The position numbers and the translations under genes were made by a program. 64,000 nt of DNA from Atriophallophorus winterbourni (Eukaryota > Platyhelminthes > Trematoda > Plagiorchiida > Microphallidae), in NCBI GenBank assembly GCA_013407085.1, contig JACCGJ010012943.1, forward strand, positions 20,960-84,959, given 5' to 3'. Each line of letters opens with the position of its first letter. The stretch's first letter is position 1. A model generated the notes under the pieces. It saw nothing but the letters and a program-made list of their open reading frames with translations. It searched no databases and was not told the DNA's origin. Of the stretch, positions 46,011-58,208 are shown in pieces.

Positions 46011-46305
46011 ATGTTGAAAACATCGGCTGATAATCGTAGATCATGCAGCCGATTGTCGGAGTATTGACTATTGCAGTTACCACTGCAATAGAAAGTGTTC
46101 CTGGCGAATGGGACTGCTCAGCCATGTTACAAGATGTGGAGCAAGAAGCAATCGCGCGCATGTGATAGATATTCATGGTCTACATCGAGCGAAGGAGGCC
46201 CACAACAAAGACATAAGCAAAGTCGTTTCAGCTTTTGTTACGTGGCAAGCATTTTTAACAAGTTCCTTTGAGGTAACACTTTGTAGCTTGAAAAAGAGGA
46301 CATAA
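46011..46305 (+). pseudogene. MYND-like Cys-rich frame, unit 1 copy (frameshifted)
   Basis: Same sequence as the intact frames of units 2 and 3, but a one-base insertion near 46055-46062 (cgattgtcgg against cgatgtggg) breaks it. The downstream part from 46108 stays open to the shared stop at 46305. See the unit 2 copy for the motif. Confidence 0.5.
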
Positions 46306-46802
46306 TGTCACATTTCTAAAGTGTATCCGGTAAACGAATTCTAATAAAGTGATGAAGAGTGATCTAAATAAGAGCTTGTTATGCTGCATATACAGCATCA
46401 TTAATGATCAAGTTTCGATGTATTGAGTGTGTTCTAACGTTGCTAGTGCTTCCATTTCATCGAGTCACCAACTACAGGTTGAACGTTTGCACATAATACT
46501 GCATTACGTTTTCATCAAAAACAGTGATTTATCTGAATCATACAATGATATCGATCCAAGAGTAGAAGGAAACAGATTGTTGTATTTTGTGCAGTAGCAC
46601 TCTACTGAAAAAAAACCGAAAAATTATGTGGTATCAAAATCGATGTTTAACGAAAACGTTTCTACTAGTTCCGTAGTTGTTTTGTTCAAACGTGAAAACT
46701 TGAGCAACACAGTGCATTAGTGTTTCGATCGCATCTTGAATGGTTGACAACGATACACTACAATTCAAAACATACGTATTTAATTTTCGCTATGATTTAC
46801 AC

Positions 46803-49800
46803 AACTCCGCCATGGACGGTCCCAAGCCCGTCTGAGAAAGGAGGAGGGTTGGGCTTAGGGCTAGCAACCCTATCCCGTAAAAGCTACGTTGCTACGGAAA
46901 CGATGACAACAGATCCGAAAATTCTACTCAACAATGGCTCCAGGAGTGACGCGAACCTTACAAAAGGTCCCATGACGGATGGAGATGAAAGCCGAAAGGA
47001 AGTTTCCACCCCGATGGCCGATCTCCTTGCGCCGAAAAGAACGATAAGACTTGGTTGCTGGAACGTTCGAACGCTGTATAAAGCTGGCAAGCTGGCTCAA
47101 GCCATACATGAGCTCAACAGGTATGATCTGAGTATACTTGGAATGTCCGAGGTGAGATGGATCGGCTCTGGTCAGCGAAAGCTAGATAGCGGTGAGACTA
47201 TTATCTGGTCAGGAAGGCAAGATAACCTCCATCATGGTGGAGTCGCTCTGCTTGCAAGCAGAAAGACCAGCAGTACGATCATGCAATGGAAGTGTGTAAA
47301 CGAGCGACTCCTATATGCCAGACTAAACTCGAGATTTTGCAAACTCTCGATTGTGGTAACGTACGCTCCAACAGAAGATGCAGTCCAAGAGGAGAAAGAT
47401 AGGTTTTACGAAGCCATGCAATCAGTCTTAAGGGTCATCCCGAAGCACGACCTACTGGTGGTAATGGGAGATTTTAACGCTAGAACAGGAACTGTAAATA
47501 CAGGCAGAGAGCGTACCATGGGAGGGCATGGTGTTGGCCTACAGAATGATAATGGGGAGAGGCTACTGGACTTCTGCAAAGAGAACGATCTTGTCGTTGG
47601 AGGCACCCTATTCCCCCACAAAAACATCCATAAAATAACCTGGTCTTCTCCGGACGGCAGAACAGAAAGTCAGATTGATCACATAATGATAAATGGTAAA
47701 TGGAGGCGCTCGTTACAAGATGTGAGGGTTATGCGTGGTGCCGATATTGGTAGCGACCATTTCCTGGTCGTGGGAAAGATTTGTTTGAAACTGAGAAGGG
47801 CAAATATCGGAATTCAGCGCAGCCCACGGTGGAATGTGAATAAGCTGAGTGATGAGGCCACGAGGAAAGCTTTTGGCAACATACTGAGAGAGGAAATCAA
47901 CGCCCGACCCAAGGATTCAATGACAATTGATGTTTTCAACCGCACACTAAAGGCAGTCAGAGAAAAAGTCCTCGGGTACAGACAGAGGGGCAAAGCTTCG
48001 TGGATCTCGCCGAAAACCTGGCAACTCATAGAAGAGAGAAAATATATAAAGAAACGCATGCTGAGCAAGAATCCGTCTATTGAAAGGAATGCAATCACTG
48101 AGGAGTATAGAATGAAAGACAAAGAGGTTAAAAAATCAGCGAGGAAGGACAAGAGACGGTATGTGGAAAACCTGACACAACAAGCAGAAGAGGCGTGCCG
48201 AATGAATGATTTGAGAACGTTATATCAGATTAATCGAAGGCTCTGCAATCGTAGTCAGGCAAGCAATCAACAAGTGAGGACCCAGGGTGGAGATGTGATA
48301 ACTGATGCGAAAGAAGAGTTAGTCAGATGGCGAGAACATTTCGAGCTCATTCTAAACCGCCCACCGCCTCAAACCAACGTCGATATACCTGAGGCAGCTA
48401 CAGACCTTGACGTCAACACAGACCCCATCAGCCTCCAAGAGGTGCAGTTTGCTATCCAGAGGTTTAAAAATGGGAAGGCACCAGGTGACGATGGAGTGTA
48501 TGCCGAACTGCTCAAGGCGGAAACCGAAGAGACACCAAAAGTTTTGCGAGACCTATTCCAGAACATCTGGGATACTGAGCAGGTACCGGACGCCTGGCGT
48601 TCGGGTACTATAATCAAACTTCCGAAGAAAGGTGACTTGAGCTACTGCACCAATTGGCGAGGTATTACGCTTCTATCAGTCACGAGCAAGGTATTCTGCC
48701 GCATCATTCTCCGACGTGTCTCCAATGCAGTTGATTCCATTTTACGACAAGAGCAAGCCGGGTTCAGGAAAGGAAAATCTTGCATTGACAAAATCTTTGT
48801 CCTCCGTCAGATCCTAGAGCAGACACATGAATGGAATGCAGAGCTATGTGTGGCCTACATAGACTTTCAGAAGGCTTTCGATAGCGTTCACCGACCAGTG
48901 TTGTGGAAAATCCTCCGTCATTACGGTATACCATCAAAGATAGTAAATCTGATAAAAGCTTTTTATGAGAAGTTTGAATGCCAAGTCGCTCACAATGGAA
49001 TGCTCACTCAGAAGTTTGAGGTTCGTACGGGAGTGAGGCAAGGATGTATCCTCTCACCGATACTCTTCTCTCTAACAATAGACTGGATTATGAGACAGGT
49101 GACCGATGGCAGGACAGCAGGCATTCCATGGACCCCAGCGGGACCGCTAGAAGACCTGAACTATGCGGATGATGTTTCCCTCTTGGCATGCAAGATCAGT
49201 GACATCCAGAGCAAGAGCGATCGACTATCCGAAATTGGCAAGACGGTGGGTTTAGAAATTAACGCTGGCAAATCGGAGGTAATGCGGAAGAATGTTCCAG
49301 AGCAACCACCAGTGTTCGTGGACGGTCAACCGCTCAGTGAGGTTACAGATACAGTCTACCTTGGGAGCAAACTGACTGTAAATGGTGACTGTGAATATGA
49401 GGTCAGGAGAAGGATCGGGAAGGCGAACCAAGCATTCTGCATGCTGAATTCCATTTGGAAATCCTCCGCTCTCAGCATTAACACGAAGATCAGACTCTTC
49501 AAGAGCAACGTTCTGAGTGCGTTGCTGTATGCATCGGAATGCTGGAAGACGACCGCTGCCATTGAGCGCAGAATGAACGTGTTTCAATCTAAGTGCTTGA
49601 GAAGGATTCTTCGAATTTTTTGGCCACACACCATTTCGAATGAAGAGCTCCTGAGAAAAACTGGTCTGGAGGTGGTATCTACCGTAGTCAAAAGACGACG
49701 GTAGAGATGGTTCGGGCATGTCTGCAGGATGGATCCCAGTTCGCATACAAAGGTAGCCATTCACTGGCGTCCGCAAGGTAAACGAAAAAGGGGACGGCCC

Positions 49801-49951
49801 AAGGAAACTTGGCGCAGAACGTTGGAACGCGAACTACATGCACAAGGATTCACGGTGCAGACGGCAACAGAAGCAGCGGCAGACAGGAAACACTGGCGTG
49901 AAGTTGTCTTCGCCTCATGTGCCACCCCGCACGGAGAGGACTGAAGTCTGA
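46803..49951 (+). mobile_element. RTE-type non-LTR retrotransposon, nearly intact
   Basis: 3,149 bp inserted in tandem unit 2. The unit sequence atgatttacac occurs at 46792-46802 and again at 49952-49962, an 11-bp target-site duplication; units 1, 3 and 4 have this site once. Length and single-ORF layout fit a full-length or near full-length RTE. The insertion postdates the tandem amplification, because only one unit carries it. Confidence 0.95.
46903..49944 (+). pseudogene. RTE endonuclease-reverse transcriptase, single premature TAG
   Basis: The first in-frame ATG inside the element is 46903. An APE-type endonuclease fills about residues 45-290: LGCWNVRTL, LSILGMSEVRW, MGDFNAR (GDFN near residue 189), and IDHIMI...GSDHFLVV (SDH near 284). 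The RT follows: NGKAPGDDG, GTIIKLPKKGD, NWRGITLLS, QAGFRKGKSC, AYIDFQKAFDSVHR, GVRQGCILSPILF and catalytic YADD (about 754-757). A TAG at 49702-49704 ends the frame after RRR. The same frame continues to 49944 (RWFGHVCRMD...GRPKETWRRTLERE), where RTE proteins normally read RRRWRW, so the stop is Trp to TAG. Uninterrupted it would be about 1,013 residues. The catalytic residues I can identify are all present. Confidence 0.93.
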
Positions 49952-51245
49952 ATGATTTACACGCTGCTTACCAATGAGTCTGAAGACACCGTTTTGATTT
50001 GATGTCCAAAACACCGGAAAGTCGTTTTGTCACTAATAATGCCGGAGAAATGAGCAATTTAATTAATTTATCTTCCTATTGTTTATCGCAAAATAATCGT
50101 GCATGTCACAAATTATGTACAAGTGTTTGTGATATAAACGACGAATATTTGAACGAAAAACGCAGGTGGCAGTTTATATGTAGTAAAACCATTTGAACAC
50201 CTAAGGGTTCATTGGAAAAAACACATTGTTTCGAATGGACGTATAGGTTGTAATTAGATGCAATCGCATGATTTCCTTTTGTGAATAATTATTTCGAACC
50301 GAGAACTAATTGTTGTGACTACCCAGTCCGAATGCAATGGATATACATGGAGCAAATAACTGCTTCATTTTACGTATCAGTTACTCGGGCTACGATGATT
50401 GCTTTGATGGGTGCTTTTTGATGAGGAGTGTTTCGGAGTACGAGGGATGGTAACTTTACAGTCGCCAGTTAGCAAAATCTTGTAGTTGCAGTTTAAACAA
50501 TCGCTACTAAAACGGAACAACCCTGCAACAGGCTATCAAATCGTTACATGTAGATTTATCCTGTTAGTTGATCAATTACACAATTATTTTGTTAAGTCTG
50601 TGCGGTAAAATGCTTGAGCATATATATTACAAATATTTTTATCGGTGCAGTTTCAGTTTGATGTTAAAGACACATGAAATGATGCCACTATAGTAGCATC
50701 GAAAACATGATACTGCATTTGAAGCTGATAAGTGTATTTCTTGTCTTAATGTTTTACAATTTTGAGAAAGATAAAACAAATCAATTGCATTCACCAACAG
50801 TTATGGTTGCTGATGTCTTGCTGTAAGTCATCATATTCCTAAAAAACTTGACACGCTTTCATATTTTAATATTATTAGTAGATGGTAGCAAAAACATCCT
50901 GGTATTTTTCTATGTATCGTTCATTTCAAACACGACTTTAGGCTTCCTGCTGATGTTTAGGTATCAGTGAAAACAATGAATGTTGTAACTGAATTTTCGG
51001 GATTCAAGTGTTGAAGCTTAAATAGGTCATAGCCGCATATCACCATATTTGTATTTGTATAATCACATGAAATAAAATAAATCGAGACGTTGGTAAGATT
51101 GACGGTTTTGCAGGTAAAATAATGACATGTATTGTCTCGTTATGATGTAAAATATCATTAGAATATTTTGCTTGTAATGTTTTTTATAAGGTTAAATAGA
51201 CGGGTTGTTGATTGCATTTACTGAGCATAAAATTATCTAGTTTGT

Positions 51246-51541
51246 AATGTGAACTGAAGTTCGCGTCTATTCGCTACTTTATAAGTAGCAGGGGTTGTAA
51301 TAAACCTCGCGGCAATACGCCGTTGGATCAGTTGGGGCTTAGTTTAGTCCCTTCAGCTACTTACAAAGTAGCGAGTAGACGCGAACTTCAGTTCACATTG
51401 CGCCATCCGTCTACACAAATACTAGTTCGAAACGCTAAGAGTCCAGCGGATACGCATAGCTGATGAGAGGCAAAAACCTCGAAACCGGTCCTGTGCTTCC
51501 GGTGAGATTTTAGCGTTTCGTAATGGTATTCTACTTTGAAA
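51246..51541 (+). mobile_element. 296-bp hammerhead-bearing SINE-like element
   Basis: Inserted in tandem unit 2: tatctagtttgt occurs at 51234-51245 and 51542-51553 (12-bp target duplication), and only once in unit 3. The left half is a long imperfect palindrome, arms 51246-51289 and 51356-51399 (44 nt, about two mismatches). The right half carries a hammerhead ribozyme. A possible pol III A-box-like string (tggatcagttgg, about 51324) and a weak B-box-like string (agttcgaaacg, about 51425) are present but unproven. Schistosomes are known to carry HHR-bearing SINE-like repeats (Sm-alpha); this one is similar in size and type. Mobilisation in trans by an RTE or PLE is inference. Confidence 0.8.
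51447..51505 (+). ncRNA. Hammerhead ribozyme in the SINE-like element
   Basis: Core CTGATGA (51460-51466), stem II GAGG/CCTC with loop CAAAAA, GAAA (51481-51484), a short loopless stem III (ACC/GGT), cleavage base C at 51490 (GGTC). Stem I pairs GCATAG with CTGTGC (six pairs, one G-U) and continues after an internal loop with CGGA/TCCG. Every conserved core position is met. Predicted cut between 51490 and 51491. An outer 11-bp inverted repeat (cgaaacgctaa / ttagcgtttcg) encloses the motif. Confidence 0.82.
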
Positions 51542-51774
51542 TATCTAGTTTGTTTCCGAAAATCGTTTCACTAGACGGTTGTAAAACGTCTCACGTTAAG
51601 GAGTTACTTGAGCATTAAATGCGCACCAAAATAGAAAACTCACGAGTGCTCTATTTAGAATGTTCCACATATTATGTAAATGTGTCAGCGCGAGTTGTAT
51701 GGCGTGGCCGGAGGCGAAATAGATCAACTAGAGGCCGTAAATTTGAGTTCATCAATTTAAGTGAGGATTAAGTG

Positions 51775-52620
51775 CGATCGACCTCGTCGGTAAACGAGTG
51801 TATACAAATTTAGATGCACCGCTCGATCCTCATAAGTGAGTCGCATACACAACCCAAAATTTTGGTTTCTGTGCGATAAATCCTATTGAGCATCTTTATG
51901 TCCTTTTGTAGCCATGGTGTCCAAGCTTGCACTGAGTAACCGAACACTGAGATTATTTGAGAATTTGTGGCGAGGTGGCTGTTTCAGAAGAAAAACGTCC
52001 AAATATACGTTGGGGAATAGCTAGCATGTCTGGATTGAGCAACGCGATTCTGGATCATTGATACTTATATCATGTTTGCCTGATTCATCATTCATTCACT
52101 ATTCAATTTAGTTTTGTTTTATTTGAATTCGAATGGCGTTGCATACATTTTGTAAGAGCATACCGAGTTCGTTGATTCAAAACGGTGAATGGTCATAATG
52201 TACACCTTTCACGCATGTGAAGCTCAAGACTAGATAAAGAATAATATCTGTTTCAATTTTCTTTGTTACATACATTCTAAAACATGATTATGCAGTGGGA
52301 TGTGATGGAACAATTCGCGAAATATGTAGTCTAGTGTTTCTGGTGCATGATTTATTAGGTTATATTGTTGAAGCTGTTTGTTGACCGTGAAATTCGAAAC
52401 GTGTCCATCACGCAAAAGTCACGAGCTCTGAAGCTGTTGGCAATGAAGAGCCCCTGCTTCAATTGTATGTTAATTTTATTTCCAGAAACAGTGCTAGTGT
52501 GTTCCGAAACTACGCTACGTTGGTCCGATGTATGTTTGATTCTGAACCTCAGCTTGTAGAAACAGGTAGCAACTCTAAACAACTTTTCCGAAATATTTTA
52601 CACATTTTTCTTAAGCATTG
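51775..52620 (-). pseudogene. Antisense CR1 remnant in unit 2
   Basis: Equivalent of the unit 1 remnant: post-RT piece near 51775-51965 and ORF1 central-domain piece near 52450-52360 (FIANSFRARDF-VMDTFRISRS). Slightly more decayed than in units 3 and 4, with a short deletion near 52507. Confidence 0.6.
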
Positions 52621-53839
52621 TAACCCCAGGCACCGATGGTACTTCAATGTAAGCCAGATATTTAAACGTCATATTTTTAATCAATTCTGCCTAACAATAG
52701 ACAATTCAAACGAAAATAAGTAAAACTTTATCTTTACTCTGTAACAGTTTTGATTGAAATTGAGAGGGTATTTTTTCAATGAAACATGTCGAAACTCAGC
52801 ACCACATGCAACGGTCTCCAGATTGCCGTACATGTTCCCACACATTTAAGATTCATCGTCTTCCAAATTGAATTGCTTTTTCATCAGAATATATAGCACT
52901 ATAGAAAGTAAAAAGGTGTCACTCGAACATTCGGAATAATTCAATGATATTTGTTAGCTCACTAGGATTTTTGCAATTTTTCAATTTTAACGATAACCAT
53001 TGGATATACAATCGCTACTCTGGTTCGCAGACGTGTTCGCTCGGTTTTAATCCTCAATTAGAAAATAATCAATTCAAGTTTTCTTCATCTTAAGCATTTA
53101 TTTCGCCTTCGTTCAAACCATGCCACTCACACATTCTCGTATATATCACATTCGCAATACAAATGCAGTCCATTTTTCTTTTCAGTGCGTTACCACTTTT
53201 ACATTCAAGCCGTTTTAAATAATCTTGAAAATCGATTTTCAGAAACAAACTAGATAAATAAAAGCTTTCTAATTATATTTTTCAAAAAATTCATATTAAT
53301 TAATTAATGCAAATAGACTCGAACTTTATCCGAACGAATGTTTTTATCATACTGATACAATACGTGACATATTTTAGCTACATAATTATCGATATTCAAA
53401 TGCCACAGTTATTTACATTTTTATCCTTATACGACTATGGTATGTCGTTTTGCAGATGAAGACCTTAGATTATAGCATCTTCAATATTGAACGATTGAAA
53501 ACAGTTGGGAGTTTGATTTATTCGAGCTAAAGCATAACGGTTCAACATCATATGTGAGTGATTCAAATAATAAATCTGTTTTCCTTACTCATGATGTTAA
53601 TTTATACACAAACATCATCGGTCAAACATAAGAGTCATATTTAGATTCATCACTGTATTGATAATCTCACGTCAATCTGTCAGTATCATCTTAAAATGTG
53701 TAGATTTTGCGGAGTAGTCAGTTAGGTGTATATTCAGACGTTACGAACAACAAAGATTCTTTCGCGAGTCAATAGAGTTAGGCAGCTTGAAACTTACTTT
53801 CTTAGACATTTTCGTAAATCAAAATAAGTAAATCATTTT

Positions 53840-54133
53840 ATGTTGAAAACATCAGCTGATAATCGTAGATCATGCAGTCGATGTGGGAGTATTGAGTATT
53901 GCAGTTACCACTGCGATAGAAAGTGTTCCTGGCGAATGGGACTGCTCAGCCGTGTTACAAGATGTGGAGCAAGAAGCAATCGCGCGCATGTGATAGATAT
54001 TCATGGTCTACATCGAGCGAAGGAGGCCCACAACAAAGACAGAAGCAAAGTCGTTTCAGCTTTTGTTACGTGGCAAGCATTTTTAACAAGTTTCTTTGAG
54101 GTAACACTTTGTAGCTTGAAAAAGAGGACATAA
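53840..54133 (+). CDS. MYND-like Cys-rich protein frame (unit 2), possible captured exon
   Basis: A 97-codon open frame from ATG at 53840. Residues about 13-36 read CSRCGSIEYCSYHCDRKCSW, which fits the second half of a MYND zinc finger (C-x2-C, YCS-x2-C, W). The first Cys pair and the usual His are not evident, and the spacing to W is one residue long. The rest (RAHVIDIHGLHRAKEAHNKDRSK...) is basic and unrecognised. It is intact and identical in units 2 and 3. It could be an exon of a host gene carried into the repeat, or a chance open frame preserved by recent duplication; no promoter or neighbouring exon is visible. MYND domains bind short proline-rich peptides in known proteins; no function is claimed here. 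Confidence 0.4.
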   Translation: MLKTSADNRRSCSRCGSIEYCSYHCDRKCSWRMGLLSRVTRCGARSNRAHVIDIHGLHRAKEAHNKDRSKVVSAFVTWQAFLTSFFEVTLCSLKKRT

Positions 54134-56180
54134 TGTCACATTTCTGAAGTGTATCCGGTAAACGAATTCTAATAAAGTGATGAAGAGTGATCTTAATAAG
54201 AGCTTGTTATGCTGCATATACAGCATCATTAATGATCAAGTTTCGATGTAATGAGTGTGTTCTAACGTTGCTAGTGCTTCCATTTCATCGAGTCACCAAC
54301 TACAGGTTGAACGTTTGCACATAATACTGCATTACGTTTTCATCAAAAACAGTGATTTATCTGAATCATACAATGATATCGATCCAAGAGTAGAAGAAAA
54401 CAGATTGTTGTATTTTGTGCAGTAGCACTCTACTAAAAAACCGCAAAATTATGTGGTATCAAAATCGATGTTTAACGAAAACGTTTCTACTAGTTCCGTA
54501 GTTGTTTTGTTCAAACGTGAAAACTTGAGCAACACAGTGCATTAGTGTTTCGATCGCATCTAGAATGGTTGACAACGATACACTACAATTCAAAACATAC
54601 GTATTTAATTTTCGCTATGATTTACACGCTGCTTACCAATGAGTCTAAAGACACCGTTTCGATTTGATGTCCGAAACACCGGAAAGTCGTTTTGTCACTA
54701 ATAATGCCGGAGATATGAGCAATTAAATTAATTTATCTTCCTAATATTCATCGCAAAATAATCATGCATGTCACAAATTATGTACAAGTGTTTGTGATAT
54801 AAACGTCAAATATTTGAATGAAAAAGGCAGGTGGCAGTTTATATGTAGTAAAACCATCTAAACACCTAAGGGTTCATTGGAAAAAACACATTGTTTTGAA
54901 TGGACGTATAGGTTGTAATGAGATGCAATCGCATGATTTCCTTTTGTGAATAATTATTTCGAACCGAGAACTAATTGTCGTGACTACCCAGTCCGAATGC
55001 AATGGATATACATGGAGCAAATAACTGCTTCATTGTAAGTATCAGTTACTCGGGCTACGATGATTGCTTTGATTGGTGCTTTTGATGAGGAGTGTTTCAG
55101 GGTACGGGGGAAGGTCACTTTGCAGTCGCCAGTTAGCAAAATCTTGTAGTTGCAGTTTAAACAATCGCTACTAAAATGGAACAACCCAGCAACAGGCTAT
55201 CAAAATCGTTACATGTTGATTTATCCTGTTGGTTGATCAATTACACGATTATTTTGTTAAGTCTGTGCGGTAAAATGCTTGAGCATATATATTACAAATA
55301 TTTTTATCAGTGCAGTCTCAGTTTGATGTTAAAGACACATGAAATGATGCCACTATAGTAGCATCGAATACATGATACTGCATTTGAAGCTGATAAGAGT
55401 ATTTTTTGTCTTAATGTTTTACAATTTTGAGAAAGATAAAACAAATCAATTGCCTTCACCAACAGTTATGGTTGCTGATGTCTTTCTGTGAGGCATCATA
55501 TTCCTAAAGAACTTGACACGCTTTCATATTTCAATATTATTAGTGGATGTTATCAAAAACATCCTGGTATTTTTCTATGTATCGTTCATTTCAAACACGA
55601 CTTCAGGCTTCCTGCTGATGTTTAGGTATCAGCGAAAACAACGAATGTCGTAACTGAATTTTCGGGATTCAAGTATTGAAGCTTAAATGGGTCGTAGCCG
55701 CATATCACCATATTTGTATTTGTTTATTCACATGAAATAAAATAAATCGAGACGTTGGTGAGATTGACGGTTTTGTAGGTGGAATAATGGCATGTATTGT
55801 CTCGTTATGATGAAAAATATCATTAGAATATTTTGCTTGTAATGTTTTTTATAAGGTTAAATAGACGGGTTGTTGATTGCATTTATTGAGCATAAAAATA
55901 TCTAGTTTGTTTGCGAAAATCGTTTCACTAGACGGTTGTAAAACGTCTCACGTTAAGGAGTTACTTGAGCATTAAATGCGCACTGAAATAGAGAACTCAC
56001 GCGTGATCTATTTAGAATGTTCCACATAATATGTAAATGTGTCAGTGCGAGTTGTATGGCATGGCCAGAGGCGAAATAGATCAACTAGAGGCTGTAAATT
56101 TGAGTTCATCATTTTAAGTGAGGATTAAGTGCGATCGACCTCGTCGGTAAACGAGTGTATACAAATTTAGATGCACCGCT

Positions 56181-57053
56181 CTATCCTCGTAGGGAGGCCG
56201 CATACACAACCCAAAATTTTGGTTTCTGTGCGATAAATCCTATTGCGCATCTCCATGTCCTTTTGTAGCCATGGTGTACAAGCTTGCACTGAGTAACCGA
56301 ACACTGAGAGTATTTGAGAATTTGTGGCGAGGTGAGTGTTTCAGAAGAAAAACGTCCAAGTATACGTTGGGGAATAGCTAGCATGTCAGGATTGAGCAAC
56401 GCGATTCTGGATCATGAAAATTTATACCATGTTCGCCTGATTCATCATTCATTCACAATTCAATTTAGTTTTGTTTTATTTGAATTCGAATGGCGTTGCA
56501 TACATATTGTAAGACCATAACGAGTTTGTTGATTCAAACCGGTGAATGGTCATAATGTACAACTTTCACACATGTGAAGCTTAAGACTAAATATAAGATA
56601 ATATCTGGTGCAATTTTCTTTGTTACATACATTCTAAAACATGATTATGCAGTGGGATCTGATGGAACAAATCGCGAAATTTGTAGTCTAGTGATTCTGG
56701 TGCATGATATATAATGTTATATTGTTGAAGCTGTTTGGTGACCTTGAAATTCGGAACGTGTCCATCACGCAAGAGTCACGAGCTCTGAAGCTGTTGGCAA
56801 TGAAGAGCCACTGCTTTAATTGTATGTTAATTTCAGTTCCCGAAATAGTGCTAGTGTGTTCCGGAATAGCAAGATGAACTACGCTACGTTGGTCCGATGT
56901 ATGTTTGATTCTAAACCTCAGCTTGTAGACAAATGTGGCAACTGTAAACAACTTCTCAGAAATATTTTGCTCATTTTTCTTTGGCATTGTAACCCCAGGC
57001 ACCGAGGGTACTTCAATGTAAGCCAGATATTTACCCCTTCTTTTTTCAATCAA
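56181..57053 (-). pseudogene. Antisense CR1 remnant in unit 3
   Basis: The ORF1 piece lies in an open frame 57053-56688 (SVVHLAIPEHTS...LKQWLFIANSFRARDSCVMDTFRISRSPNS). It matches SIVLLGVPENTS...LKQW-YIA...VVVDTFRVP of E4. The post-RT piece lies near 56300-56181. The internal part (EN and most of RT) is deleted. The translation is identical in unit 4. Confidence 0.7.
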
Positions 57054-58208
57054 TTCTGCCTAACAATAGACAATTCAAAGGAAAATAAGTAAAACTTTAT
57101 CTTTACACTGTAACAGTTTTGATTGAAATTGAGAGGGTATTTTTTCAATAAAACATGTCGAAACTCAGCACCACATGCAACGGTCTCCAGATTGCCGTAC
57201 ATGTTTCCACACATTTAAGATTCATCGTCTCCCAAATTGAATCGCTTTTTCATCAGAATATATACCACTTTAGCAAGTAAAAAGGTGTCACTCAAACATT
57301 CGGAATAATTCATTGATATTTGTTAGCTCACTAGGATTTTCACAATTTTTCAATTTTATTTATAACCATTGGATATACAATCGCTACTCTGGTTCGCAGA
57401 CGTGTTCGCTCGGTTTTAATCCTCAATTAGAAAATAATCAATTCAACTTTGCTTCATCTTAAGCATTTATTTCGCCTTCGTTCAAACCATGCCACTCACA
57501 CACTCTCGTATATATCACATTCGCAATACAAATGCAGTCCATTTTTCTTTTCAGTGCGTTACCACTTTTACATTCAAGCCGTTTTAAATAATCTTGAGAA
57601 TCGATTTTCAGAAACAAACTAGATAAATAAAAGCTTTCTAATTTTATTTTTCAAAAAATTCATATTAATTAATTAATGCAAATAGACTCGAACTTTATCC
57701 GAACGAATGTTTTTATCATACTGATACAATACGTGACATATTTTAGCTACATAATTATCGATATTCAAATGCCACAGTTATTTACATTTTTATCCTTATA
57801 CGACTATGGTATGTCGTTTTGCAGATGAAGACCTTAGATTATAGCATCTTCAATATTGAACGATTGAAAACAGTTGGGAGTTTGATTTATTCGAGCTAAA
57901 GCATAACGGTTCAACATCATATGTGAGTGATTCAAATAATAAATCTGTTTTCCTTACTCATGATGTTAATTTATACACAAACATCATCGGTCAAACATAA
58001 GAGTCATATTTAGATTCATCACTGTATTGATAATCTCACGTCAATCTGTCAGTATCATCTTAAAATGTGTAGATTTTGCGGAGTAGTCAGTTAGGTGTAT
58101 ATTCAGACGTTACGAACAACAAAGATTCTTTCGCGAGTCAATAGAGTTAGGCAGCTTGAAACTTACTTTCTTAGACATTTTCGTAAATCAAAATAAGTAA
58201 ATCATTTT

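Larger units (their letters stand above)
41964..46340. repeat. Tandem unit 1
   Basis: 4,377 bp with no later insertion. Its left edge, at about 41960, abuts AT-rich sequence following the E3 tail. The first ~1.5 kb is nearly identical to unit 4 and differs from units 2 and 3 at diagnostic sites (for example cattaaagaaaaacac and gaagacccagtccc). The MYND-like frame at the right end is frameshifted. Confidence 0.88.
46341..54168. repeat. Tandem unit 2, with two later insertions
   Basis: A 4.37 kb unit expanded to 7,828 bp by an RTE element (46803-49951) and a 296-bp HHR element (51246-51541), each flanked by a duplication of unit sequence. The right ~0.7 kb, including the MYND-like frame, is nearly identical to unit 3. 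Confidence 0.88.

Noticed and set aside
51446..51541. Alternative hammerhead fold with a longer stem III (ACCGG/CCGGT)
   Set aside because: That fold would put G at the cleavage position, which hammerheads do not tolerate; the short stem III fold with C at the site meets all core rules.
44620..57092. + strand frames such as 44620-44805 and 56820-57092 (MYVNFSSR...) as genes
   Set aside because: They are antisense to the CR1 ORF1 remnant, whose - strand translation matches E2 and E4; the + strand version has no support.
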